In this document: one piece after another, positions 1 to 12,127 of the stretch
Layout: the number at the start of each line of letters is the position of its first letter
Position numbering within the stretch: position 1 is the stretch's first letter
Source of the DNA: Erodium maritimum
Lineage: Eukaryota; Streptophyta; Magnoliopsida; Geraniales; Geraniaceae
DNA: 64,000 nt
Assembly (NCBI GenBank): GCA_963921825.1
Contig: OY997594.1
Coordinates: forward strand, 31,974,956 to 32,038,955
Direction of reading: 5' to 3'
The notes under the pieces: generated by a model
Database searches by the model: none
Seen by the model: only the letters and a program-made list of their open reading frames with translations
What the model was told of the DNA's origin: nothing
Program-made: the position numbers and the translations under genes

Positions 1-1300
1 AGGTTGACTTCGGTGTGCACCTCGTCGATGTGTACCTCTTGCTTTTCGCTCTCCGTCTTGGCAAGTGTTGCCTCAACTAACGTCAACTGAGCCATCAATA
101 GTTCAGGTTTTCGTCCTCTGCCTGAACAAGGTGATCTTCGTTAGTAGACTCATCCCTTTTCTTCTTCTGGCAGTCACGAATCCAATGCCCTTCAATATTG
201 TATTAGCGGTACTTCCTTGGCTTCTGGATGCTCTTAGCACCGACCTTGTCGCCATTGTCGCGCACACCGCCCTTACCACGGTTCTCATGGTATTTTCCCC
301 GCAGTTTGGGTAAGACATTTTTACTGCCATGGTCCCGCCGCCCCATACGACCGCGCCATTCTTCTTTTGTGAGGAGGAGCTTAGTACTCCCCTCCTCTTC
401 TACATCTAGCTCCGTGCGTTCCTCCGCTTCTTTGAAGCGCCCCGTCAATTCCTCCATGTTTATTGTACCGAGGTTGACGAGACCATCGATCGATAGTGCG
501 AGCTGCGAATAACGCTTTGGAGTTATGCGTAGGAACTTTTGCATAACCTGCTTCTCCGATATCTCATCACCGAAGACACCGAGGTTGGCCACGATGCCGG
601 TAAGTCTCATTGCCAACTCGTCGATAGTTTTGCCATCCTTGTGTTTGAATTGCTCAAACTCATGCCGGAGTGTTTAAGCCTTGGCGTCGCGGACTTGGTT
701 TAAGCCCATGCGAATTGTTTTGATCGCCTCCCATGCCTCGTGAGTTGTCTTCTTCTTCCCAATCGTTGAGATCATCTTGGTCGGAACTGAGCGCAGGATC
801 ACCTCCATTGCGGAGCGATTGTTTTGATATTTAATTTCATTAGTGAGATCCTCCCTGCCTTGGATTTCCGTCCACAAGCCTCTTGCTTGTAACCCGACCT
901 CCATAAAGACAATCCAGTCGCCGTAGTTGGTACGAGATAGGATGGGTGAAATAACCGTGGTGACCACCGTAAGGTACGACCTCGTCACCGCCAGCTCGCT
1001 CCCATGGTCGACTACGGTAGAGGGACTCCCGGTGTAGTTTTCCTTGATCTTCGCGACAGAGTTGTTTATAATGAACCGAGCTCTGATACCACTTGTTGGT
1101 TCTAAACTAGATTGAAAGAGATAGCAGAAGTAGTTGCTTTTTCTTACCATTGCCGAGTTGTTATTTGCATTGTCATTAGCTATATATATATATAGCCAAA
1201 GAATTACAATGGGGTAAAAGTGTTTGACAAGGAACTAAGGACACCTACCATACCTACCCAAACAAAATAAATGAAAAACATGTTGAGTGTTGTATCAATT
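1..1300 (-). mobile_element. Ty1/Copia retrotransposon fossil (gag part, PBS, LTR edge)
   Basis: The minus strand encodes Copia-type gag (UBN2-like) segments, for example 'NYGDWIVFMEVGLQARGLW' and 'THEAWEAIKTIRMG'. Upstream of gag lies a primer-binding site for initiator tRNA-Met: TGGTATCAGAGC read on the minus strand at 1080-1091. Two bases beyond it the sequence TGTTGGTTC begins, which fits the inner edge of the 5' LTR at about 1095. The far edge of the LTR is not clear, so the end coordinate is approximate. A (TA)n run near 1180 may include the LTR TATA box. The element runs off the left edge of the window. It is broken, with a few breaks, and looks old. Confidence 0.75.
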
Positions 1301-1602
1301 ACGGTTCGTAATTTTCTTGCTTACTTTTCTAACTGAATCCATTAAGCATCATCATCTTGTTAGTGTTGATTTCAGAATCACACTGAGGAGTGCCATTAGG
1401 GCTTCGATCCAAATTGCGATGAGCTAGAGTTGGGGTTTCAATCTGATCGAGGAGCTTCTACTCCGGAACCCTACATGTTGGCTCGTCTCCACCTTAGTCC
1501 CATTCGTAGGCTTTGTCGCAAAGAAGACAAGTCTTCATTTTACAATTTTAATTAACAATTTTCTTATTAATAAGAGAAATTTATTGATCTATAGATTTTT
1601 AG
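1301..1602. other. Spacer without recognised feature
   Basis: Short AT-rich spacer between the Copia fossil and the next transposon end. I see no open reading frame of note, no RNA gene and no clear repeat in it. Confidence 0.4.
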
Positions 1603-1749
1603 GAGGGACGGAGCTACTTGGGGCTCTGAGGGCACGTGCCCCCCCCCCCCCCCCCCCTCAAATTTTTGTGCTCTCTTAAATACTTGGATCCTAAGATTTA
1701 ATTTTTTGATCTTTTTATTGGGTGCCCCCTCTAACATTTTGTTATTATC

Positions 1750-2640
1750 TTTTTTTTATCAGCAAAAGCATATTTAAATTGAATCCTCTTATGAGGGGTA
1801 AGAGAATACATGGGGGGGAAGTTACAGATGTTAACCAAAAACAACGACTAAACCCAAATGACCAAACCAGACAATACGAGAACCCACCCCGACATTACAA
1901 GAACCCACCCCAATGATTTGTAACCAAACAATTTAATCATCAAGCGGATGACTTGGGGGGCACGCAACGCAACAACAGCAGCAACCAACGATTTGCAGTT
2001 ACAGAGATCCTTCTGCATAATAGTCAGCTAACAACAAAACCAAAACCCCACTCAACTTGGAAGGAATCGGGCCACCTAATCTTGTAGAAGATGACTTGGG
2101 GGCCACGAAACACAGCCACAACCACCGCCCAACAAAAACCCACAGCAACCAGTATGAGCTAGACTTGCCTATGTTGATTGCTTGAAATTTGCAGTAATAA
2201 AACAAGAGCTGCATCTCTTAAGCACAGCAACCCCAAAAAGGAACAGAATTTGTCAGCAGCAGGAACAGAAGGAAGGAAACCAGCAACCAAAATGATGAAA
2301 TTGGAGGAGTTTTGGAGCATCAGAGCTAGCTTGGGCCTCAAGAAACCCGAAACCACCTGGCTTGGCATCCAAGGGACTGGGAGAAGGACCTGCAAATGAG
2401 CCAAAAAAAACAAGGGAAGGGGGAGAAGGAAAACAAAAAGAGAAGCACTCAAACCTAAAGGGAAGCTAACCCACACTCAAAAACCAACAACAAGGGAAGG
2501 AGGGAGGAAATACTAGCTACCCACACACAAGAACAGAGGAACAGAATAAAAATACCTTACCAAACTCACCCAAATCACCCCAAACCCTTCCCAAACCCCA
2601 TAACCCATCAATGTACCAGAGCAGGAAGGCAACTCATTAG
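1750..2640 (-). mobile_element. Probable LINE 3' segment, minus strand
   Basis: Read on the minus strand, this stretch ends in GCTTTTGCTGATAAAAAAAGA, which looks like the short A-tail and 3' UTR of a plant L1 element. The body is AC-rich on the plus strand and has no clear reverse-transcriptase reading frame. It may be only the 3' UTR, or part of a processed transcript. The call rests on the tail alone. Confidence 0.35.
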
Positions 2641-2698
2641 GTCCATCTTCTTTGTATTAGACTTATCTATCCAACACGTTTAATCTACTACATGAACA

Positions 2699-4891
2699 AC
2701 ACTGCTATCTATCACTCAACTGAAGCCCACCTAGGTGAAAATATTGAGGTAACGCCCCTTGTACGCGCCTCACCCACGCGAAAAGTAGGGCTCGCTTGTG
2801 TCGCCGCGCACCAGTCGCCCCTCTCGTCTCCGGCGTGTCTCCGCCGCGCACCATCTTGCGTCCTTGGTTGGCAAAGGGTTTCAGGTCGGCGAACACAGTC
2901 ACGCCTCCGGTCCTTCCCGATCGTCTTCGGGACTTTGACATCCTTCTTTGGTGATCTCGCCTGACCAGAGATAGAAGCGAGCGAGTTGAGGTCGTGGACT
3001 CGGCAGCGACTTGCGTGTGGTTCAGGTGCAATCCGGCGAAGCGATTCCGACTTCCTAGTACTGTTTTCTATAGGTGTGGCACGATCAACAATAGGTTTGT
3101 GTTCATTGAATATGGCTTCGTTTCTCTCGTTCAATGCCTTTTGCTCTGTTTTGGCGTCCTCTTACCGTGATTACTGTAAGTTTTCTGGGGTTGTACACAA
3201 TAGCAAAGCAGGTGAAGGAGTTGTAAAAGACAAAAAGAGATCAACGAAGGGTAAGGTTCTTTTCAGTAAGAAAAGGAATCATGCTTCGGTTAAGGCGATC
3301 CGCGAGGAGCCTGTGCTAGGTGGTCTGGTCGCTCGTGCTAGGAGCTCTGTAACAGCTACAAAGGAGGCGGCTTATGAGTCTCCGTCCGATGATAACAGAG
3401 CAGGAGCCCCTGTTTTCGGTGTGAAGGCCAATGCCCCAATTGGATTGGCTGGGATTCCAGTGACTGATAGAGATCATGTCGATCAAACTTCTCAGCAAAT
3501 TGCATAGGCGATCTCAAGTGAGATTTTTATTTGAAATTTACCGTATGGAATTAAGGAGGATTGGGTTAAGAAAATGTTCGGACCGTTTGGTGAAATCTCG
3601 TCATGTTCGATGTTGAGACGCCCAAACAGGGGAGGTAAGTTTTTCGGGTTCGTCACCTTTTGGTCTTCGGCAACAACAACCATGGCCGTCAAGACTTTCA
3701 ACGGGTTCAAATTCAACGGTCACACTCTGTTTGTTGCCATGTCCCGTCCTCGTACAGCAACAGGGGTTCGCTTTTTGGATCGAAAGATCACTCATTCGAA
3801 GGTTTTGTTTGGAAAACAATAGTTTGGATCCGAAGGTCAGCTGGTGAAGGTCGTCATTCCAGCGACAGTTCCGGCCATCGACGAATCTTTTCTGATTTTC
3901 TTGTCCCAAGAATTCCGCCAGTTTGATTTTTGAATACCTTCTATTACGAGGGATTTGCAGATCTCTAGGGATTTAGCAATTTCGGAAAATCTCGTTGATG
4001 CAGCTCAAGTTTCAGAAAATCTCGTTGATGTAGCTTCAGTTTCAGAAACGCGCTGTTTTGTTGGAGAAGAAGACCTCAACGCATGTGCAGTCGTCGTTTC
4101 GGGTGCAGCTAATGAGGCCCATATTGGTTTAACTGAAGCCCAAGATCAGACTTCATTAAATGTAAGGGACGAGGCCCATGCACAAGCCCTGAGTCCATTA
4201 AGCCAAATTTTGGGTTCAACTCTTGAGGATCAGACGCAGGAGGCTATAGTGGAGGGTTCTGGTGTTGGAAATCAAGCTACTCCTGCTGAGGACCAACATT
4301 GCAGTCTGTGGAAGGAGGCACTCCTTCAACCTCCGCAAACAATCACTGCGAGTCAAAGCATTGTTGCAAAAAAGTGTGGTCGTCCAAAGAAGGGACAGTC
4401 AAAAGGGATTGTTCCTCCAACTGTTGTATATAAGACAAGAGCTCAAAGTCTTGCTGTTAAAGGATGCATTCCGGGAAGCTTTGTTGTTGACATTGCTAAG
4501 AAGGATAGCTCGGGTGATTGGATTTTTAGCAAGAAAGTTGGGAAAAAAGCAGTTGACATGGCTCCTTTGATGTTTGATCAGGTTAATTCTCGAGAAGTCC
4601 CACAACGTTTGGAGGAGGATGTCAGTGAGGCCGAGGAATACCCTGACTTGACTACAGGAGACGCTTTATCTCTTATCTCGGTTTCTAACCGGTTTCTTGA
4701 ACGGTAGGATGCAGACAAGGAGTGCTGCAGAATTGTCTATCTTGTTACTTGCTTGCTTGTTTGCTTGGTTTTTGTTTCGCTTTCTGTAGCGGTATTGGTC
4801 TGATGAAAATGTCCTTTTTGAAGATCATTTTCTTGCTTCGTTTTACTCTCTTGTAGAACGTTTTCTTAATAAATCTTCGCTTATAAAAAAA
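2699..4891 (+). mobile_element. L1-type LINE with ORF1 only, flanked by target-site duplication
   Basis: A 2.2-kb element bounded by the direct repeats CTACATGAACA (2688-2698) and CTACATGGACA (4892-4902), one mismatch in 11 bp. It ends in TTAATAAATCTTCGCTTATAAAAAAA, a typical plant L1 3' end. It carries a GC-rich 5' leader (2700-3110), an RRM-type ORF1 (3112-4707), and then only about 180 bp before the A-tail. No ORF2 (endonuclease/reverse transcriptase) is present, so it must have been mobilised in trans. Compare the similarly built LINE at 20229-21993. Confidence 0.75.
3112..4707 (+). pseudogene. LINE ORF1 (RRM-type RNA-binding protein), broken
   Basis: The reading frame starts at the ATG at 3112 (MASFLSFNAFCSVLASSYR). 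An RNA-recognition motif lies at about 3500-3760, with RNP2-like 'IFI.NLPYGI' and RNP1-like 'KFFGFVTF'. A basic 'KKCGRPKKGQSKG' segment lies near 4360-4410 and an acidic C-terminus follows. In-frame stops occur at 3505-3507 and just before NLPYG, with further breaks between 3822 and 3955, so it no longer encodes one protein. The layout matches plant L1 ORF1 proteins, which bind element RNA. The start resembles that of the second LINE (FCSSLLSSYDTYCR at 21993 on the minus strand). Confidence 0.7.
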
Positions 4892-4902
4892 CTACATGGA
4901 CA

Positions 4903-5560
4903 TCACATTGTTGTAAGTCTTTGACTATCATGTATAATATTACAAATAAATGCACATTCATTTTATCTTACACTAATTTAATTAACATGATATAACTTTT
5001 ACTTTTTATCAGTAAAATAATTTTTTTTTATGAAAAAAAAGACCTGATTTTATTAAATCTTTTTCTTATTCAATTTATATTCTTTCAAATTTACAAATGG
5101 TTTTTGTTTTCAATTGTTTAACTTTCTTTTCTCTGATTAGTACTATTACTTTTTTCTATTAGTACTATTTCAATTGTTTAATTTTTTTTAGTATAACAAG
5201 AGTTTTCTAAAGGAAAATAAAAGATTAATATATTTATACAAAAAATTAGTTCAATTATGTAAAGAATTGTTTTGCAAAAAAATGAGAAAAAATAAGTAGG
5301 TTTCTGGTATGAATATGCAATGGATGAATGATCCTATAATTGTATACATAAAAATAAATATCTTTTTATTGTATTGTCATAATAATATTTTACAACACTT
5401 TCTAAATATGAAACCTCGACACCACGACTTGTAATAAGTATATATTTTAGTATGCTATATTAATTTTTTCAATTTTGTTTTGCATTATTTTTGTATTATA
5501 ATTATTACGAGAAAAATATTGGTGCTCCCATCATTGAAAATGCTGGCTCCGCCACTAGAC
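4903..5560. other. AT-rich interior of the transposon shell
   Basis: About 650 bp of very AT-rich DNA between the LINE duplication and the GGCGGAGC-type right end. No reading frame longer than about 50 codons and no RNA gene are visible. Confidence 0.5.
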
Positions 5561-5572
5561 TAGTAAATCAAA

Positions 5573-7930
5573 AATGCAAAGAGATGCATCTCATCAAGAG
5601 GGTTCATTCTCTCAATTAAAACTGACGAAAACAAGAACCAACCAGAAAACATGAATAAGAGAAACACTTCCCACAAATTGTAAGAAAAAACTAAAAACAC
5701 GACAGTATCTAAGACAAAATAAGAAACTCCCGACCGGTACTAACGTCTCAACCAAGCAAGCAACAACTCTCCATCCCTATTGCAATTAAAGAAATCCACA
5801 CCCGATAGTCCCTTCGGTCTTCTCCCTCCTTATCGTTTCTGACCACTACTTCGAGACTTCAAACAACCACCCAAGCTGACTTTCCAAATATCAAAAGCAA
5901 TATGATCTCTAAAAAAGACACGCATTCCATAAGACCTCAAAGGAAAGATTATTGGATCTGATTAACCACTCTATCAACATAACTCATAACACAACTAAAC
6001 ACAACCCTATTACTTAAGATCCACACAAACCCAAATCAGACCACCAATATTTGGGTCTTAAACCTTGGGTAAATTACGTTTGACTACCCCGAACTATACG
6101 CGTTTAACGGATGGCTACCCCAATGTTCATTCGTAACAATAACCTACCCCGAACTAACAATTTGTAACGACGTTGGTCACTTCCATCCATTTTTCCATCC
6201 GTTCACTATTCACTTTTTCTAAAATTCCGAAAATACCCTTACAGTTTACAAATTGATTTCAATTATTTTTATTTATTTCTTTAATTCATTATTTGATTTA
6301 TTTATCTTCTCTCCACCACACAACTCTTATCGTTTCTCTCTCTCTCTTCAGTCAAAAACCAAATCCCTTTCTCTCTAACCAAACAACCACATCTCCATCT
6401 TCATCGTGTTCAACACCCCAAAATTTTTAGCTTCTTCTCAATAACAACCCAAACCCACTGAATCTCCACCACCTTCTTGTCTATGTCCATGGAATAGAGA
6501 GAGCCTGGTCATTCCAATAATTTTCCCTAAAGTCACTGTCTTTTGCTCTTCCACTCCATTCCAAAATTTTCTACAGATTCAACTTCTTTTTCATCTCTTT
6601 GTTTTTCACCAGATTAAAAGAGATCTGAAGTGAAAGAAGAAGCTCGATAAGGCGTCACAAAGTTGGGGCTTCGAGTAGGATTTCTAAGTCGATTTGGGGA
6701 AGACCCATATCTGATTTGGGGATTTTGGCATTGATTTGGCGCGACCTCTGCTTGATTCACCTATGTGGTCGCTGGACAACTTGAGACGAACAAAAAAGCT
6801 TCTACCGGCGAGGTCTTCGTCTCCAGAGAGCCTGTCCAGATCTACACGACGAAAGGGTTGAGAGAGAAAGAAGACGAAGTATTTTTTTTTTTTTTTAAAT
6901 ATGAAAATTATATATGATTAATAATAAAAATTGCAAAAAAATATGTTAATTGATTATTTAATAACTAAGTTTTATAATTAATAAATTATTTTAAATAGAT
7001 AATTATAAATTTATTAGAAAATAAAAAAAACATAATATAAAATAAATCAGATTTTATAAAAAAAAATATGATCTTTATATATTTAATAATTTATGATTTT
7101 AAAAATAAATATTTTCATAAAAAAATAAGTAGAAAGGTTTAATAAGTAAAAAATTAATTCGTTTAAAAAAAGTTAAAAATTAATTTATCTAAAATATGAT
7201 ATTAAAAAATCTATTTTTAAAACATTTTTATGATTTTTTATTAATAAGTAGAAAGATTTTAATTTTTTTTAAAATTATTTTAGGGTTTGAATGGTATAAC
7301 CCTGTAAATTTTGATATCAATCGAGGGTATTTGGGTCATTTTACAAAAAAACTAACAGCCATGGATGGAAGTGACCAACGTCGTTACAAATGGTTAGTTC
7401 AGGGTAGGTTATTGTTACGAATGAACATTGGGGTAGTAAACCGTTAAACGCGTATATTTTGGGGTATGTAGATGTAATTTACCCTTAAACCTTTCCACCC
7501 CGAGAGCACAACAAAAATGATACCTGGAATGGGTCCTGGAGTTCCCACTAAGAATGGATATGGCACCAATTCTTCCAAGAAAGATCACAATGCAAACATA
7601 AATGTTGAACCGATTCAAACATCGACTTACAAAACACACCGAACATCATGTTAAGAGAGATACGAAGAGATGTGCCCTCTATAATAAGAATAGCTCGATT
7701 CACCGCAAGGCACATGGAGACACAATATTTAAGAGGCACCCTTTTAACTTATGAGATACGAGTCTAATCGAAAGAAACAAGGCTCGTCTCATTCTAAACC
7801 TCATACGCTTGGGATACCAAGAACCCATGAGTGGATTTCATCAATACCAACAAATCCTCAACACAAAATATAACATGAAAGCGAGAAATCATTTCCATTA
7901 GGATAATCGCGTGGGCGCCCTCCCAATCCT
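5573..7930 (-). pseudogene. LINE ORF2 3' portion, split by a Mutator-type element
   Basis: On the minus strand, 7548-7739 translates to a segment ending 'MFESVQHLCLHCDLSWKNW', which fits the zf-RVT domain that closes plant L1 ORF2 proteins (…ES..HLLLHC.FS..VW). The minus strand from 6057 to 5573 continues as a broken tail and 3' UTR. A 1.4-kb Mutator-type element (6067-7484) splits the two parts. Several frame changes and stops are present. No endonuclease or reverse-transcriptase core lies in this part. Confidence 0.6.
6067..7484. mobile_element. Mutator-type non-autonomous element, 9-bp TSD TTAAACCTT
   Basis: The two ends form inverted repeats of about 120 bp starting GGGTAAATTAC (6067) and closing GTAATTTACCC (7484). 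They are flanked by the perfect 9-bp duplication TTAAACCTT at 6058-6066 and 7485-7493, as expected for Mutator-like elements. The interior has a TC-rich stretch and then about 450 bp of AT-rich DNA, with no transposase. The element belongs to the same family as 13421-17033, whose ends are closely similar. Confidence 0.9.
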
Positions 7931-10110
7931 AAAGTTTCCTCCAAAAAACCCCACATACTAATGTAGACGCATTTTAGCACATAAAAGCCACAATTTATCG
8001 AGATTTATAGACTTTTAGCCTCGCTTATTATAATAAATTTAGGTTTAGTATGAATAATTAATTTTCTCGGTGTGCTTGGTGTTACGATGGATATCCGACG
8101 TTTTTTGGGTGTGTCGTGCAGGTGGATCATCTAGAGGGTCAATTTTTGTTCACTCTAGAAAATATTCATAACTGGTCTTTCTTTGTAGGTATCTAAAATA
8201 TAAAATTATGGACGCAAGAACGAGATCAATCGGAGTTCAGACGAACCTGGAGCGAGCAAAATGGAGAAAAAAGAGCAAAAATGGAGCAACGAACCAGAGC
8301 TTGACACATGGTGCGCCGCAACATCTGCGCTAGCGCTCAAGTGTGGCGTTGTACATAGTAATTCGATCCACGCGCTTGCTCAGGGCTGTAGGATGTGTTG
8401 ACCATCCGGTTCTTCATCCCTAGCCGTCCGTTCTACATGAGATGACTTTTATCTTCAGTTGTTAATTCATTGACCGGACCGCCAATCATCCGCAACTGTT
8501 CGATCTAGCAAGTGCACCGTAAAGTCGTGCACTCACCCATGTAGAGTCACACTGAGCTTCTCCTCTTTCCTTCAACGCGGCCATACACCTCTCCTTCTAC
8601 TATCGACACATGTTCTCCTTAGCTCACCTCCTCCCTTGCAACCACGTGGATCCCTTTGATTGGGTGATTGTTATGGAAGAAATCCATCAGTCTCCACAAA
8701 TTCATCAGCCGTAATTCATAAAGAGGATCTTCTTCATATTTTTTAGAACATAACAACACATACGAAGGGAAGCTAGGAATATATTTTTTGTATAGTTCTT
8801 ATATTTAACCTAGGATCTAGGGAGAGCTTTTAATCTTAGATTATTTGTTTGGAAACAATATGTTTCGGTAGAGAACCAAATTTGAGATATATTTGGGTTG
8901 TGATTTTTGGAGAGAAGCTCCAATTTTTAACTACACAAGAAATTTCTTTTGGTGGATTTACAAGAACATCTAGGCTAGAGATTGGGACGAGAAGAGGAAC
9001 GAGCCTTAAACGATTAATTCGGTGATCGTATGTTACTCTGTGTCTTGATTATGAGTTTAACTTTTGCTTCTTCTCATCCTTTCATTTTCTCAACATGAAC
9101 ACCTAAACCCCCAATTTCTAGGGCTATGGGGGATTAGAGTAGGGAATCTTTAACTTGGATGCTTCGATTGTGGTGATAGTTGATTTGTATTAGTGTTTAT
9201 GATTTATTTGTGTGTAATGCTTTATCTTCCGTGTAGTCTTGGTAAATGATTTGAATTAGGATCTAGTACTTGAAATAGGAGGATTGTAATTAGTCGAAAA
9301 TCAATGATAGGTTGGATTTAAATCCTAGGTAGAACTAGTAGGGTTAATACAACTGCAATAACTATAGATTTTTTTTATCGAAAGCTAGAAGTTGTAAAAA
9401 ATCTCAAAGCGTTGGGTCATTCTACATCGAGAGTCGAAAGAACTAGGTGGTTATATTCCATTAGGGTCCGAATCATTCGAAAGAAGTTAGGACTAAAATT
9501 GAGATAACTCGTTGCCTCTATTATAAGTCAACATCGCAACAACGGAACGTGTTCAATTCTATGGAATGAACTTTACAAACCCGTGTCGTTGATTTTTTCA
9601 TCACTTGATTCAAGATAAGAAAACTCTCTGTTAAATTCTATATTTTCTTTATTTTATTTTATTTCATTGTTTTCTCATTTTTAAAACTGAAAATTAGGTT
9701 TTTAACGTACCAACTTAGCTATGAACTTTAAATAGTGAGTGTTTGGTTTTTTCTCTCTTGGGCTCGATATCTCAGAATTTACTTCCGTTTACTACTTGAC
9801 AACCGGTGCACTTTCTGTGTCCCATTTACCAACCACCTTGGACCTAAAAATCTTGGACTTTACATTTCTTCAATGGAGAGACCGAACAAAAAAATTAATT
9901 AACTTATTGGAAGTTTAAACTTTAATTTTTCTAACTATAACTTAGTTTTTTTTCATTTATTTAATTTAAAATAAATTAATATATTTTTTCAAAAATGTTT
10001 TTTAAATAATTTATAGTTTTTTTAAAATTCATATTTTATCAAAATAATAATTTACTTATTAATTAAATAATTAAGATAAAAAACTAATTAGTATATCTTG
10101 ATAGGGAAAA
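7931..10110. mobile_element. Non-coding LTR-like segment, unassigned
   Basis: No coding frame is present. Between about 8030 and 9850 the sequence reads like a long plant LTR: a mixed leader, a long moderately AT-rich body, and a tail with 'GACAACCGGTGCAC'. I found no matching second copy, primer-binding site or target duplication in the window, so family and borders are unknown. 9850-10110 is plain AT-rich DNA. Confidence 0.25.
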
Positions 10111-11165
10111 AAGAAGATGAGCTTTGCTAGAGTTTCAGAACCTCTAGCCCAGGTAGTAGCTTTCCTCCAGGGCCGTTGTCGCTTCTCCCGGCCTCAATCT
10201 GATACTGTTGCTTCTTCGATATGGTGTCCATCCTCTTCCCTCTTTCCTGTTCTTCTGTTGCCCACGAGGGGGTTTACGCCTCCAATGGAGGACTAAACTA
10301 GGGTTTCAGCCCCTCCCTGCCGTGTCTCACCCCGATGTTGCCTCTACATTTCCCGATGTAGGCTCGATCTCTCCTCCCTAATGCCATGGCGTCCCCGGGC
10401 CTGGGTTACTTCCAACACAAGCAACAGCCCTGTCCCTCTCCTTCAGAACCCTAAATCGCCGAATTCCCGGGATTACCACGACCTCGCTCTGGTTCCTGTT
10501 TCGGACGGCGTGTTGCCTAGGTGTGCCTTCACCTTGGCCTCCAAGGTATCAGGTTATCTCTCCCGATCAGTCCTCGTTGCTGCTGCAGCCACCGGCGCGT
10601 CCTTCTCCTTGGCCTCCGCCACCGTCGCCGCCTCTGAAGGCGTCATTGTCGTCCATGAAACTGTTCCCTCCCTAGCCTCCATCACCGCTAATCGGGTGGG
10701 TCTTTGTTGTGTTTTCTAACTTTGTCTCTGCAAGATCAATGACGACAAGAATCCAGTGCTCTAGGGACTGGCCCTGGGATGGGTCCATAGGCGATGCTTT
10801 GCCTCCCACCATCACCATTACTGTTGAGATCCCTCGGGATCTCCGGTACCCCACTGCTCCTCACCGTCTTCTCTCTTTGATCAAGAGGCATCATAGTACC
10901 GTCGAGGTCCCGCAGGATCTCCAGTACCGTCTTCTTTCAGTGCCCAAGGGGCGTCAACATACTGTATATGACGATTCGGATATTCAAAGGATCTTATTGT
11001 CCATGGGACATCAAAATACTGTTTGTGACGGTTATGATATTATGAGGGTCAGTGAACCATTGTTCGTTAATACTGACCCTCTGGTGGTCGGGGAGCATGT
11101 TCCCCGAGGCCCGATAATGTAATCAATTTCAAGTAATAAAATTGCACCACTTGTTCAAAAAAAAA
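10111..11165 (+). mobile_element. LINE-like retroelement fragment with A-tail
   Basis: This segment is GC-richer than its surroundings and ends in 'AAGTAATAAAATTGCACCACTTGTTC' followed by nine A (ending near 11166), a common form of plant L1 3' end. Two open frames (10381-10719 and 10709-11122) have proline/serine-rich or repetitive content with no recognised domain. 'GGATCTCC' motifs recur within 10830-10920. It may be a 5' UTR or ORF1-like part joined to a 3' end after internal loss. No clear target duplication was found. Confidence 0.4.
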
Positions 11166-11284
11166 TTATGTATTAAAAATTAAAATTTTATTTTTCAAAT
11201 GATACATTGAGGACATTTTCTTTATAAATTAGGGATAGGTTTAATTTTGAGGGTAATTTTGTCGATGTAGAAAAATAAACAATA

Positions 11285-11691
11285 TAGAGTTGGTATCAGG
11301 TACAAACCACCCCTTATTGTGCAAACTACGAACCAATTTGAGCCATAGGATCCCCTCAAAAGTGATGTCAGCAGAGCGAACCAGATGCTGACACGTGGGC
11401 GCACGCGTTGCTGGTGCGCGCGCGCAAAGTGCTGATAGTTTGCATAGCACGGTGCTGATAGTTTTGTACAAAAGTGCCGATAGGTAACATTTGTACTAAA
11501 CTATAAGCACTGTGCTATGTAAACTATCAGTACCGTGCGCGCGTGCACCAGCACTGTGTGTGCGCACGCTGCTGGTGCAAGCTCGCGCCACGTGTCAGCA
11601 TCTGGGGCGTTCTGTTGACGTCACTTTAACCGCATCCTGTGGCTTAGATTGGTTCGTAGTTTACACGATAAAGGTAGTTTTTACTAAATAG

Positions 11692-11730
<39 letters not shown>
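11285..11730. mobile_element. Foldback MITE next to a (TA)n tract
   Basis: The left arm (GTTGGTATCAGGTACAAACC… from 11289) and the right arm (…GGTTCGTAGTTTACACGATAAAGG…GCTACCC to about 11697) are inverted repeats of roughly 200 bp. They leave almost no spacer, and the middle is rich in GCGCGC and 'GTGCTGATAGTTT' motifs. A (TA)n tract follows at 11699-11727. The element at 36634-37002 is a second copy of this family, also at (TA)n tracts. Confidence 0.8.
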
Positions 11731-11731
<1 letters not shown>

Positions 11732-12127
11732 TTGCGAGTCTTTAACGAAATCTCTTGAAAAATAAAAATATTGGCGCAAATTTGAAGCCAATCAGAGTTC
11801 AAACGAAGCGGAAATGATTAAATCATTGAATTGATAATAAATTAATATAATAGTTTTACAAAAAAAAAAAGCCTCAACCACTTATCACAAAGTGATGTGT
11901 TTTTGCAATCAATAACCCAATTGCATCTCATCCATCCATTTATAAAATGAATGGTTTGGATAGGTTCTCATAGTTTTTAGGTTAAGGATGAGTTTCTAAC
12001 GAATTTACCCTCTAATTTTAGATATAAACTCGTCGAAATAAATCTAAACCCTTCACCGTCACTTTTTTGCTATAATGAGTTTCAATTCCGTGGTATACAA
12101 TGTTTAGAGAAATTACACTTTACTATA
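11731..12127. other. Intergenic, with a fragment of foldback-element arm
   Basis: 11740-11815 repeats the motif 'TTGGCGCAAATTTGAAGCCAATC…AAACGAAGCGG', which also occurs at 55080-55130, 55340-55385 and in the arms of the foldbacks at 27.7-29.8 kb. The rest shows nothing recognisable. Confidence 0.5.

Larger units (their letters stand above)
1603..5560. mobile_element. Degenerate DNA-transposon shell with GGCGGAGC-type ends
   Basis: The left edge reads AGGAGGGACGGAGCTACTTGG, followed by a GC-rich stretch with a run of about 18 C. The right edge, read inward on the other strand, is AGTGGCGGAGCCAGCATTT. Both resemble the (Y)AGGGGCGGAGC ends of many plant hAT-like elements. I found no convincing target-site duplication, so pairing the two ends is inference. 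The interior holds a LINE-derived segment (1750-2640) and an ORF1-only LINE (2699-4891). The remaining AT-rich interior shows no transposase. Confidence 0.35.

Noticed and set aside
1640-1658. The C-run as a biological signal
   Set aside because: Homopolymer of about 18 C; its length is unreliable, and it belongs to the GC-rich end of a transposon.
3955-4707. A stand-alone host gene for the 250-codon open frame
   Set aside because: It is the C-terminal part of a LINE ORF1, with the RRM upstream and the A-tail and target duplication downstream.
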